Shown here: positions 27,827-35,530 of the stretch, in pieces
How the letters are laid out: the number at the start of each line of letters is the position of its first letter
Numbering within the stretch: the stretch's first letter is position 1
NCBI RefSeq assembly: GCF_000426865.1
Contig: NZ_AUGE01000028.1
Span: 1 to 50,197 of the forward strand
Direction: 5' to 3'
DNA: 50,197 bases
Source of the DNA: Citrifermentans bremense R1
GTDB taxonomy: Bacteria; Desulfobacterota; Desulfuromonadia; Geobacterales; Geobacteraceae
Made by a program: the position numbers and the translations under genes
Notes under the pieces: model-generated
The model's input: only the letters and a program-made list of their open reading frames with translations
The model's database searches: none
What the model was told of the DNA's origin: nothing

Positions 27827-28009
27827 ATGGGCATCTTGGTCTGCTACGACGACTTCACTTACGATGTAGTCAACGATTTTCATTTTGACTACCTTGTTTC
27901 CACCGGGTCCATTGTCGGGTTTGATCGGTCAGGGCAATGGGTCAAGCAGGAGGAAACAATTCCAACGCCTCATCCTATCGAAGCTGCCAAGGCTGAGCAC
28001 TCGGCCTAA
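27827..28009 (+). CDS. small hypothetical protein, 60 aa
   Basis: A 60-codon frame starting MGILVCYDDFTYDVVNDFHF and ending in a polar tail (EAAKAEHSA). The ATG has a perfect AGGAGG site seven bases upstream, which strongly supports translation. No signal peptide; acidic and aromatic-rich N-terminus. I do not recognise a family. It stands alone between the S1 gene and rtcB, on the plus strand. Confidence 0.75.
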   Translation: MGILVCYDDFTYDVVNDFHFDYLVSTGSIVGFDRSGQWVKQEETIPTPHPIEAAKAEHSA

Positions 28010-28164
28010 TCACATCACAGACAGCAGGGGCAGCAGTTGCCAGGCCTCCAGTGAGGATATGCAGCTCTCCCCTTCTCCTGCCAACAGGATTTTACACTTG
28101 CCGCAGTGACTCTTGTGCAAGCGGCCGCACCGCTATGCCACCCGCTCCCCTTCCCGCCGCCCTG

Positions 28165-28194
28165 ATCTAAGCATTGTTTTCGGACAACTTAGAT
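28165..28194 (+). promoter_or_regulatory. inverted repeat upstream of rtcB
   Basis: ATCTAAG (28165-28171) pairs with CTTAGAT (28188-28194), with TTGT/ACAA inside, about 60 bp upstream of the rtcB ATG and just before a possible -10 TATGAT (28200-28205). It could be an operator or a weak terminator. No T run follows. The preceding 28010-28164 shows nothing recognisable. Confidence 0.4.
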
Positions 28195-28252
28195 TAAATT
28201 ATGATAACATCTCCCGGTGCATGGCCATGAGAACCGTAGCAACGGAGGAGTT

Positions 28253-29713
28253 ATGAACGTACCGGCGGCGCTAAAGCGGATCACAGATCAGGTATGGGAA
28301 CTACCGGTGAGCTACAAGGAAGGGATGCTGGTACCCGCACGAATCTTCGCCTCGGAGAAATTGGTCCGGGAGATGGATGCGGGCGTTTTCGAGCAGGTCA
28401 GCAACGTCGCCACGCTCCCCGGCATCCAGAGATACGCCTACTGCATGCCCGACGGCCACTGGGGCTACGGCTTTCCCATAGGCGGAGTCGCCGCCATGGA
28501 TCCGGGAACCGGCGTCATCTCCCCTGGAGGGATAGGCTTCGACATAAACTGCGGCATGCGGCTGGTATTGACCAACCTGACCGCCGACCAGGTCCTCCCC
28601 AAACTGCATCAACTGGTCGATCGCCTCTTCGCCAGGATACCCACCGGCGTTGGATGTCATGGTTTCGTGAAGCTGAAGCAGGACGATTTTCGTTCCATAG
28701 TGCAGCAGGGTTCGCGCTGGTGCCTGAAAAACGGCTTCGCTACCCAGGAAGATCTGGATATGACCGAGGAAGGGGGCTGCTTCTCCGGCGCCGACGCCTC
28801 GCACATAAGCGACAAGGCGGTGGAACGCGGCTACAACCAGCTCGGCACACTGGGGAGCGGCAACCACTACTGCGAGATCCAGGTGGTTAAGCCCGAGAAC
28901 GTCATGGATGCGGAACTGGCGGCAGCGTTCGGGCTCACCACGGTGCCCAACCAGGTGGTGATCATGTTCCATTGCGGCAGCAGGGGCTTTGGCCATCAGG
29001 TGGCAACGGACTACCTGAAGCTGTTCCTCTCGGTCATGGGGCGCAAGTACGGCATCAAGATAGTCGATCGGGAACTCGCCTGCGCTCCATTCCATTCGCC
29101 GGAAGGTCAAGCCTACTTCAGCGCCATGAAGTGCGCGGTCAACATGGCCTTCGCCAACAGGCAGGTGATCCTGCACCGGATCAGGGAGGTCTTTTCCGAC
29201 CTGTTCCATGCCTCGCCCGACGAACTCGGGCTGCGCATGGTGTACGACGTGGCGCACAACACGGCGAAGCTGGAACGGCACGAGGTAAACGGGCCCCGGA
29301 AGGAACTCCTGGTACACCGCAAAGGATCAACCCGCGCCTTCGGCCCTGGCGCGGCAGGCTTACCCGGGTGCTACGCCAAGACCGGCCAGCCGGTCATCAT
29401 AGGGGGTAGCATGGAGACCGGCTCCTACCTGCTCGCGGGGATGCAAAGCGGCGCCGACGCCTTCTTCACCACCGCCCACGGCAGCGGCAGGACCATGAGC
29501 AGGCATGAGGCTAAGAAAAATTTCAGGGGGGACAAGCTGCAGCGTGAAATGGAGGCGCGGGGCATCTACGTCCGCACCGACTCGTTCGGCGGGTTGGCGG
29601 AGGAGGCGGGGTCCGCCTACAAGAATATAGACGAGGTCGTGGAAGCCACCGAGCTGGCCGGCTTGAGCAAGAGGGTGGCCCGCCTGGTTCCGATCGGCAA
29701 CATCAAGGGGTAG
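28253..29713 (+). CDS. rtcB: RNA-splicing ligase RtcB
   Basis: A 486-residue GTP- and Mn-dependent RNA ligase joining 2',3'-cyclic phosphate (or 3'-phosphate) to 5'-OH RNA ends. Metal and GTP motifs: DINCGMRLV, GTLGSGNHYCEIQ, HCGSRGFGHQVA, VYDVAHNTAKLE, RAFGPGAA and the catalytic-histidine segment TTAHGSGRTMSR. ATG with GGAGGAG upstream; an in-frame ATG 12 codons earlier lacks homology. It is followed 32 bp later by archease, its activator, so the pair forms an RNA-repair operon. No RtcR regulator gene lies in the window. Confidence 0.95.
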   Translation: MNVPAALKRITDQVWELPVSYKEGMLVPARIFASEKLVREMDAGVFEQVSNVATLPGIQRYAYCMPDGHWGYGFPIGGVAAMDPGTGVISPGGIGFDINCGMRLVLTNLTADQVLPKLHQLVDRLFARIPTGVGCHGFVKLKQDDFRSIVQQGSRWCLKNGFATQEDLDMTEEGGCFSGADASHISDKAVERGYNQLGTLGSGNHYCEIQVVKPENVMDAELAAAFGLTTVPNQVVIMFHCGSRGFGHQVATDYLKLFLSVMGRKYGIKIVDRELACAPFHSPEGQAYFSAMKCAVNMAFANRQVILHRIREVFSDLFHASPDELGLRMVYDVAHNTAKLERHEVNGPRKELLVHRKGSTRAFGPGAAGLPGCYAKTGQPVIIGGSMETGSYLLAGMQSGADAFFTTAHGSGRTMSRHEAKKNFRGDKLQREMEARGIYVRTDSFGGLAEEAGSAYKNIDEVVEATELAGLSKRVARLVPIGNIKG

Positions 29714-29745
29714 CCCCTGCAGAACAGGGGACCTGTGGAGGAAAG

Positions 29746-30177
29746 ATGCCGTACCAATACCGCGGTGACATAGCCCATGCCGACGTCGCATTCGATGCCT
29801 GGGCTAAGACCCTGGAAGAACTCTTCCGTGATGCGGCACGGGCGACCGTGCAGGTGATGGCGGAAAACCTCGAGGGGATCAGGCGGACGCAAACGCTGGA
29901 AGTGAAGCTGACCCAGGAAAACGAGGAGATGCTCCTTTTCGATTTCCTGAACGAACTGATCTTCTACAAGGACGCGAGGAGACTGCTCCTGCTCCCTGCG
30001 GAGCTGACCATCATAAAGGGAGAGAGCGGCGTCGAATTGCGCGGCACGCTGCAGGGCGAGGAGATCGATCCGGCAAGGCATGAAATGAACACCGACGTTA
30101 AGGCGGTTACCATGCTGAGATACGCGGTGGAAAAAACCGACGAGGGTTGGCATGCGACGGTGGTCTTGGATGTCTGA
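29746..30177 (+). CDS. archease (RtcB cofactor)
   Basis: A 143-residue archease. It begins with DIAHADVAFDAWAKTLEELF and has LLFDFLNELIFYKDA and AVTMLRYAVEK, the conserved acidic and aromatic core that helps RtcB turn over GTP and guanylate RNA 3' ends. ATG with GGAGG upstream. Adjacent to rtcB, as in many archaea and bacteria. Confidence 0.93.
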   Translation: MPYQYRGDIAHADVAFDAWAKTLEELFRDAARATVQVMAENLEGIRRTQTLEVKLTQENEEMLLFDFLNELIFYKDARRLLLLPAELTIIKGESGVELRGTLQGEEIDPARHEMNTDVKAVTMLRYAVEKTDEGWHATVVLDV

Positions 30178-30186
30178 AATAAAAGG

Positions 30187-30501
30187 CTAGCCGATGGTGT
30201 AGGAGGGGTCGACGATACGTTCGCTGCGGCATACCGGGCAGCGTCCGGGCTTTCCCAACCGCTCCCGTTTCCGAAAAGAAAAACCGCACTCCAGGCAGGC
30301 AGGAGGTGTCACCACCAGCCTGCCTCGGAGTGCGATTCGTATGTGCTCCAGGTGCTCCAGCACCTCTTTCTCGCCAATCCCCACCTGCCCTGAAATCTCC
30401 CTGGCCGTCATGTTCTCGCCGGTCAAAAGCGAGACGGTCTCATGGCGCACCGTCTCGCGCCGGTCCGGAGGGACGCGCGGCCCCTTCGGCCTGCTCCTCA
30501 T
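30187..30501 (-). CDS. HTH + zinc-ribbon transcriptional regulator
   Basis: A 104-residue protein: a winged-helix-like N-terminal part (LLTGENMTAREISGQ, VLEHLEHIRIAL) and a C-terminal zinc ribbon with CxxC pairs (CLECGF and CPVC). It matches a predicted ArsR-like regulator family with a metal ribbon (COG3357-like). The ATG chosen overlaps the BON gene stop codon (ATGA), which implies translational coupling; the open frame extends 18 codons upstream. Its role and target are unknown. Convergent with archease, nine bases apart. Confidence 0.8.
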   Translation of the reverse strand: MRSRPKGPRVPPDRRETVRHETVSLLTGENMTAREISGQVGIGEKEVLEHLEHIRIALRGRLVVTPPACLECGFSFRKRERLGKPGRCPVCRSERIVDPSYTIG

Positions 30502-31220
30502 AGCCCAGTCAAGACCAGCTTGTTGACCACCTCGTTCACCCCTAGCACGTACCACACGTCCGACTCCGCCGCCCTCTTGTTGTTCGGGGTCGGCACCGTC
30601 CCTTCCATTGTGACGATCCCGTCCCGGCTATGGACGGTTATCTGCGACGCATTCACCAACGGGTCCTTCTCGAGCACGATCCGGATCAGGTCGACCAGCT
30701 CTTCATCCTGCTCCTCGGCGTTGGAGAAGAGGTCGATCCCGTTGACCACGTCGCTGCTGCCGGGAACCCACCAGCTAAGAACCCCGGCCAGGCGTTTATG
30801 AGAGATGCTCTCGGCGACGCCGTTAAGCACCACCACGCCGTTATCAACCTCCACCTCGAAGTAGCGCTCCTCCTGAACCGACCGGACCGGCTCCATAGCC
30901 TGCTTAACCAGCGCCCTGACCGAGTACGACCGGAAGGCGGGCTCGCTGGTGAGGGCGTTGCAAACATGGTCGCGAATAGCGCCGTCCTCCATAGGCTCCG
31001 AAGGCTCAACCCGCAGCCGGTCCACGAGGCCGGAGACGGGGGAAGGCTTCGCGGCTATCGCGAGCGCGATCTTCTTGGCGGCGATGCCGCCGACCTCGCC
31101 TGAGATGGTGACCACGCCGTCAGCGAAACTGAGTTCAATGGGATGGTTGTGCAGGTTCACCCTCGGCTCGCGCTCTAATGCGGCGCGGATGGTGCCGACG
31201 ACCTCGTCTTCTCTTATCAT
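30498..31220 (-). CDS. triple BON-domain protein
   Basis: A 240-residue soluble protein with three BON domains (about 5-72, 78-165, 170-240), each showing the beta-turn pattern V(T/V)LxGxV (GVVTISGEVGGIAAKK, GVVVLNGVAESISHKR, GIVTMEGTVPTPNNKR). BON domains bind phospholipids or associate with envelope and osmotic stress. No signal peptide is apparent, so it is probably cytoplasmic. ATG with AGGGGG upstream. Probably co-transcribed with the small HTH/zinc-ribbon gene. Confidence 0.9.
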   Translation of the reverse strand: MIREDEVVGTIRAALEREPRVNLHNHPIELSFADGVVTISGEVGGIAAKKIALAIAAKPSPVSGLVDRLRVEPSEPMEDGAIRDHVCNALTSEPAFRSYSVRALVKQAMEPVRSVQEERYFEVEVDNGVVVLNGVAESISHKRLAGVLSWWVPGSSDVVNGIDLFSNAEEQDEELVDLIRIVLEKDPLVNASQITVHSRDGIVTMEGTVPTPNNKRAAESDVWYVLGVNEVVNKLVLTGL

Positions 31221-31337
31221 GATGATCCCCCTTTTGTGCCTTATAATTAGGAAACGGCGGCTCGCAATCTGCTGGTTTCACAGCTGTTTGGGTGGGAGCA
31301 AAACACATTAACGAAAGCCAAGGCGCAAACGAATTAG

Positions 31338-31365
31338 ATTGTATCACGGGGCAATGGGTTGTCGA
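31338..31365 (-). promoter_or_regulatory. BON gene promoter
   Basis: Minus strand: -35 TCGACA (31360-31365), 16-bp spacer, -10 TACAAT (31338-31343), leaving a leader of about 110 nt before the BON ATG. Confidence 0.55.
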
Positions 31366-31395
31366 ACGAGAGGGAAAACGCGGTAAAGGTGGGGA

Positions 31396-31414
31396 CGGGG
31401 CGGCTGGCGCCCCG
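31396..31414. terminator. hairpin after the ABC transporter operon
   Basis: CGGGGCG/CGCCCCG stem (31396-31402 with 31408-31414), 5-base loop. A short ATTTT follows on the plus strand only, so its use as a terminator for the minus-strand operon ending at 31423 is uncertain. Confidence 0.4.
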
Positions 31415-31422
31415 ATTTTCCA

Positions 31423-32202
31423 TCACATGATACGGTTGAGAAAGGACTGAATTCTGTCGTGTTCCATCTGGTTGCTGAAGAAGTCTTCGGGGGTTCCCTG
31501 GGCGACGAAGGATCCCTTCTCCATGAAGATGACCCGGTCCGCCATCTCCTTGGCGAACCCCATCTGATGGGTGACGATGATCATGGTCATCCCCTCCTTG
31601 CCCAACGACCGGATGGTGTCGAACACCTCGCCGATCAGCTCGGGGTCGAGGGCGGAAGTGGGCTCGTCGAAAAGCATGAGCTTTGGCCGCATGGCCAGCG
31701 CCCGCGCTATGGCGACGCGCTGCTTCTGCCCACCCGACAGGGTGGCCGGGTAGACGTCGCGCTTGTCGGAAAGCCCCACCTTCGCCAGCATGTCCAGGGC
31801 GATCTCGCGCGCCGCCTCGGGGGACTTCTTCTGCACGGTAAGCGGCCCCTCCATCACGTTGCCGAGCACGGTCATGTGCGGGAAGAGGTTGAAGTGCTGG
31901 AACACCATGCCGATCTCGGAGCGAAGCTCGCAGATCTTCGCGGGAGCGTCCAGGTGGCGCCGGCCGTGCTTGCTCTTCACGTAGCCTATCTCGTTCCCTT
32001 CGAAGGTTATGGACCCTTCTTCGATCTCCTCCAGGAAGTTCACCGAGCGCAAAAGCGTCGACTTTCCCGATCCGGATGGCCCTATGATGACCACGATTTC
32101 CCCCGGGCAGACGTCGAGGTCGACGCCGTTTACCGCGGTCAGGGCGCCGAAGCGCTTGGTGATCCCCTTGAGGCTTAGCAACGGTTGGTTAGCGGTTTTC
32201 AT
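31423..32202 (-). CDS. polar amino-acid ABC transporter ATP-binding protein
   Basis: A 259-residue ATPase of the GlnQ/HisP type: Walker A GPSGSGKST, Q-loop MVFQHFNLFPHMTV, signature LSGGQKQRVAIARAL, Walker B LMLFDEPTSALDPE and the switch His in VTHQMGFA. It energises uptake through the adjacent permease. ATG overlaps the permease 3' end by 14 bp, so translation is coupled. Third gene of the binding protein-permease-ATPase operon. Confidence 0.93.
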   Translation of the reverse strand: MKTANQPLLSLKGITKRFGALTAVNGVDLDVCPGEIVVIIGPSGSGKSTLLRSVNFLEEIEEGSITFEGNEIGYVKSKHGRRHLDAPAKICELRSEIGMVFQHFNLFPHMTVLGNVMEGPLTVQKKSPEAAREIALDMLAKVGLSDKRDVYPATLSGGQKQRVAIARALAMRPKLMLFDEPTSALDPELIGEVFDTIRSLGKEGMTMIIVTHQMGFAKEMADRVIFMEKGSFVAQGTPEDFFSNQMEHDRIQSFLNRIM

Positions 32203-33208
32203 AGATGCCGGCCCTGATCTCGATCTTCTCGAATATGAAGGTGAAGATGGTGGTGAAGAGGAGGTAGATGAACGCCGCCAGAATCAGCGCCGTCACGTTG
32301 AAATAGGCGTTGAACATCTGGTCGGCGGAGCGCATCAGTTCCACCATGGCGATGGTGGAGACCAGCGCGGTGTCCTTGATGAGCGCTATGAACTCGTTGC
32401 CGATGGGGGGCATCAGCCGCTTGTAGGTCTGCGGGATGATTACCCGGCGCATCGCCTGCCAGTAGCTCATGCCGATCGCCTTGGCGGCTTCCATCTGCCC
32501 GTGTTCTATGCTCTGAATGCCGCCGCGGATGATCTCGCCCAGGTAAGCGGAGTAGTTGAGGCCCAGCCCCAGGATGGCGGCGGTGAAGGGTTTGAAGGTG
32601 ATGCCCAGAGACGGAAGGCCGTAGTAGATGAAGAAGAGCTGCAGCAGAAGCGGAGTGCCGCGGAAGAGCCAGATGAAGAACCAGCAGAGTCCGGAGACAG
32701 GCTTAAAGGTGCTGATGCGCCCTAAAGCTATCAGCAGGCCGCCCAAGGGGGAGATCACGATGATGCAGACCACCAGGGTGATGGTCATCACCGCCCCCTT
32801 CAAGAGCTGCGGCAGGAAGCGGAGACAGTCCTCCAGGAAGACTACGTAGCGCGGCTTCTGTTCCTTTTTGACCGATGCGATGAAGTTGAGCGCCTCGCTG
32901 TTGTCGGGGTAGAGGGCAAGGACCTCGTTCGCGCTGGCGCTGGCGGCATTCATGTCCTTGAGGGCGAACTGAAGCCTCGCTATCTGCATCCGGCTCCTGA
33001 CGAAGGCGCCACTGTCGTCGCCCTTGTCCGGTTTGACCTTTTGCAGGATAGCGATGGCGGCAGGGAGGTCACCGCTTCCCATCGCGTCGTTCGCGTCGCT
33101 GAAGATCTGGTCGTAGTCCGCGGCGTAGCAGGCCTGGACCAGGAGGAGGAACAAGCATGAAAAAAGCAGGATCGTTTTCTTCGAGATCCTGCCGGAAAAA
33201 AGTCTCAT
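32189..33208 (-). CDS. amino-acid ABC permease with N-terminal exported TPR-like domain
   Basis: A 338-residue protein. Residues 125-338 are a HisM/GlnP-type permease with about five membrane helices and the ATPase-contact EAA loop (EAAKAIGMSYWQAMRR). Unusually, this is preceded by a signal-like sequence (1-29, LLLVQACYAAD) and an 85-residue helical TPR-like segment (about 31-115; AMGSGDLPAAIAILQKV, LKDMNAASASANEVLALYP). The start chosen is an ATG with CAGGTG upstream; a longer frame exists but runs back into the binding-protein gene. The extra domain is probably periplasmic and may contact the binding protein. Confidence 0.88.
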   Translation of the reverse strand: MRLFSGRISKKTILLFSCLFLLLVQACYAADYDQIFSDANDAMGSGDLPAAIAILQKVKPDKGDDSGAFVRSRMQIARLQFALKDMNAASASANEVLALYPDNSEALNFIASVKKEQKPRYVVFLEDCLRFLPQLLKGAVMTITLVVCIIVISPLGGLLIALGRISTFKPVSGLCWFFIWLFRGTPLLLQLFFIYYGLPSLGITFKPFTAAILGLGLNYSAYLGEIIRGGIQSIEHGQMEAAKAIGMSYWQAMRRVIIPQTYKRLMPPIGNEFIALIKDTALVSTIAMVELMRSADQMFNAYFNVTALILAAFIYLLFTTIFTFIFEKIEIRAGIYENR

Positions 33209-33239
33209 CGGCACACCTGAATTATTAGCTGTAACGGTC

Positions 33240-33263
33240 CCCCTCCCCGTTGCCGGGGAGGGG
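33240..33263 (-). promoter_or_regulatory. stable intercistronic hairpin
   Basis: A perfect 9-bp CCCCTCCCC/GGGGAGGGG stem (33240-33248 with 33255-33263), loop of 6, in the 65-bp gap between the binding-protein stop and the permease start. No T run follows. It probably protects the upstream mRNA or lowers downstream expression. Confidence 0.6.
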
Positions 33264-33273
33264 ATAGTTCGGT

Positions 33274-34068
33274 CTATTTCCACTTCTTCGGGTTGGTGAT
33301 GTCCTCGCCGAACCATTTCTTGGAGATCTTCGCCATGGTCCCGTCCTTCACCATCTTGTCCAGGGTCTTCTGCACCGCCTCGCGCAGCTCTACGTCATCC
33401 TTGCGGAATGCGACGCCGAAAGGCTCCTTGGTGATGTTGCCGGGGATGATCTGGAACTTGCCGGGGCGCTTGGCGATGAAGTCGCGGCCGGTGGCGTCGT
33501 CGATGACGACCGTGTCAAGACGCTTGGATTCGAGGTCGAGCAGAGCCTTGGGGTTGTCCTCGTACTCGCGCACTTCGGCGGGTGCTGCCGGGAGTTTCTT
33601 GACCGCTTCCACGGCGGAGGAGCCTTTCTGGACCCCTACCTTGGCCCCTTTCAGGTCCGCAAGCTTCTTGAACTTCTTCTCCCCGAAGCGCACCACCGCC
33701 ACCTGCCCGTCCATCTTGTAAGGCTTGGTGAAGGCAACTTCCTTCTTGCGCTCGTCGGTGATGGTCATCCCGTTCCAGATGCAGTCGAACTTCTTGGAGT
33801 TGAGCGCGTGCATGACGCCGTCCCAGGCGGTCGGCTGCCACTTGATCTTGATCCCCAGGCGCTTGCCTACTTCTTGCGCGGCGTCGATGTCGAAGCCTAC
33901 TAGTTCGCCTTTATCGTTGCGGTAACCCATGGGGGGGAAGGCATCGTCCAGACCGATGGTGAGGGTGCCTTCTTTCTTAACCCTTTTGAACGACCCGTCC
34001 GCGGCAAAAGCCGAAACGGCCAGCGTGAGTACCAGCAAGGAGGAGAGGATTGCCAAGATCTTTTTCAC
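33274..34068 (-). CDS. periplasmic polar amino-acid-binding protein
   Basis: A 264-residue SBP_bac_3 family binding protein. Signal peptide VKKILAILSSLLVLTLAVSA-FA, then the family pattern GTLTIGLDDAFPPMGYRND, GFDIDAAQEVGKRLGIK, WDGVMHALNSKKFDCIWNGM and ITDERKKEVAFTKPY. The start is GTG with AAGGAG seven bases upstream; the longer frame adds a basic stretch that would spoil the signal peptide. Ligand specificity cannot be stated beyond polar amino acids. First gene of the transporter operon. Confidence 0.92.
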   Translation of the reverse strand: MKKILAILSSLLVLTLAVSAFAADGSFKRVKKEGTLTIGLDDAFPPMGYRNDKGELVGFDIDAAQEVGKRLGIKIKWQPTAWDGVMHALNSKKFDCIWNGMTITDERKKEVAFTKPYKMDGQVAVVRFGEKKFKKLADLKGAKVGVQKGSSAVEAVKKLPAAPAEVREYEDNPKALLDLESKRLDTVVIDDATGRDFIAKRPGKFQIIPGNITKEPFGVAFRKDDVELREAVQKTLDKMVKDGTMAKISKKWFGEDITNPKKWK

Positions 34069-34152
34069 GTTTACGCTCCTTTTCTTTCCTGTTTTATGGG
34101 GGTGCGGCTTAGAAAACTTTGATGTAGACAAACAGGGGTTAGGACCGGCGGA

Positions 34153-34180
34153 TTATTACAGAATATGGGAAAACCGTCAA
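34153..34180 (-). promoter_or_regulatory. amino-acid transporter operon promoter
   Basis: Minus strand: -35 TTGACG (34175-34180), 16-bp spacer, -10 TAATAA (34153-34158). Leader about 80 nt. Confidence 0.6.
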
Positions 34181-34285
34181 GCAGGTATTGGTGATGCGGT
34201 CAGACCGCCTGACAGGATGTTGCACTGTCACAAATGCCGCTAAAGAACGAGAAGATACAGTATAGACCCGGTACCGTATACCATG

Positions 34286-34314
34286 TTGCCCCCATTTTGC
34301 CAAAACAGTATAAT
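34286..34314 (+). promoter_or_regulatory. promoter of the BioD/DRTGG gene
   Basis: Plus strand: -35 TTGCCC (34286-34291), 17-bp spacer, perfect -10 TATAAT (34309-34314), about 50 bp before the ATG. Confidence 0.7.
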
Positions 34315-34365
34315 GCCGGTAGTTGGATTGTTATCAGCTGAGAGGATGTGACGAGGCTTTAGCAA

Positions 34366-35460
34366 ATGTGCAAGAAGATATTCATAGCGGCGACCGGGCA
34401 GCACTGCGGCAAGACCACCATCAGCCTGTCCTTGCTGCACCTGGCCAAGAAGAAGTACGCCCGCGTCGGATTTATAAAACCCATAGGCCCAAAGGTCTTC
34501 ATGCTGGACGGGGTCGAGATGGACATGGACGCTGCGCTGATCGCCTCTGTCTACGGGATGGAAGCCGACCGCGCGCTGATGTCCCCCGTGGTGCTCGGCA
34601 AGGGATACACCAAAAGATACCTCTCCGGCGAGATCAACCCCGAGGCGCCGCTGGAAAGCATCAAGAAGGCGTGCCGCGAGCTTGAGGCCAAGAACGATTT
34701 CCTGATCATCGAAGGTTCTGGGCACGGCGGGGTCGGCTCCGTGGTCGGCGTCAACAACGCACAGATCGCCCGCACCCTGGATGCACCGGTCATCATGGTG
34801 GCAAGCGGCGGCATAGGTTGCGTCATCGACTCGGTGCAGTTGAACCTTTCGCTGTTCCAGCAGCAGGGAGCGGACGTCAAACTGGTCCTGGTGAACAAGC
34901 TCCTGCCGAACAAGCGTGAGGAAACGCTGGGCTTTCTGCGCAGCTTCTTCGAGAGCCGGCAACAGCAGGTGGCCGGAGCGTTCGACTACTCCCGCACCCT
35001 GGCGAACCCTACCCTGCTCGACCTTTCCAAGCTGCTGAAACTACCGCTTCAAGGGGACCAGCAGGGAAAGAACCGCATCATCCACAACATCCAGTTAGGC
35101 GCAGCATCCTCCCAGCGCGTCATCGACACCTTGCAGGATTCGACGCTTCTCATCACCACCAGTTCCCGCGACGAATTGATAGTTACCACATCGGCACTCT
35201 ACAATATCCCCGCCTACCGGCAGAAGCTGGCCGGCTTGGTGATCCCCGGCATCGCCCCCATCTCCGCCATCAGCCAGAAGATTCTGGACGACAGCCATAT
35301 CCCCTACATCCGGACGCTGCAGAACACCGCCGAGGTCTTCATAACCCTCTCCGAGCACGTCTCCAAGATGACCGCTGACGACGATGAGAAGATCAACCTG
35401 ATCAAGGCGACGGCTGAAAGCGTCTTCGACTTCGACGCCATCGACGCCATGAGCCGTTAA
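34366..35460 (+). CDS. BioD-like ATPase with DRTGG domain (Pta N-terminal-like)
   Basis: A 364-residue protein: an N-terminal dethiobiotin-synthetase-like P-loop domain (FIAATGQHCGKTTISLSL, KPIGPK, LIIEGSGHGGVGSVV, LVLVNKL) and a C-terminal DRTGG domain (about 215-330; LLITTSSRDELIVTTSAL, GLVIPGIAPIS). The same pair forms the N-terminal regulatory part of long phosphotransacetylases such as E. coli Pta, but the catalytic PTA domain is absent. Its role may be regulatory; this is unproven. ATG with GAGG nine bases upstream. Transcribed alone. Confidence 0.87.
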   Translation: MCKKIFIAATGQHCGKTTISLSLLHLAKKKYARVGFIKPIGPKVFMLDGVEMDMDAALIASVYGMEADRALMSPVVLGKGYTKRYLSGEINPEAPLESIKKACRELEAKNDFLIIEGSGHGGVGSVVGVNNAQIARTLDAPVIMVASGGIGCVIDSVQLNLSLFQQQGADVKLVLVNKLLPNKREETLGFLRSFFESRQQQVAGAFDYSRTLANPTLLDLSKLLKLPLQGDQQGKNRIIHNIQLGAASSQRVIDTLQDSTLLITTSSRDELIVTTSALYNIPAYRQKLAGLVIPGIAPISAISQKILDDSHIPYIRTLQNTAEVFITLSEHVSKMTADDDEKINLIKATAESVFDFDAIDAMSR

Positions 35461-35465
35461 CAGAA

Positions 35466-35499
35466 AAGCCGGCGGGGGGTTCTATCCCCACGCCGGCTT
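35466..35499. terminator. convergent terminator hairpin
   Basis: AAGCCGGCG pairs with CGCCGGCTT (35466-35474 with 35491-35499) around an inner GGGG/CCCC. It has only a short T tail, and lies between the convergent genes ending at 35460 and 35531. Confidence 0.6.
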
Positions 35500-35530
35500 C
35501 CCGCTTCAATCCTGCCGCAAACCTTCTTCC

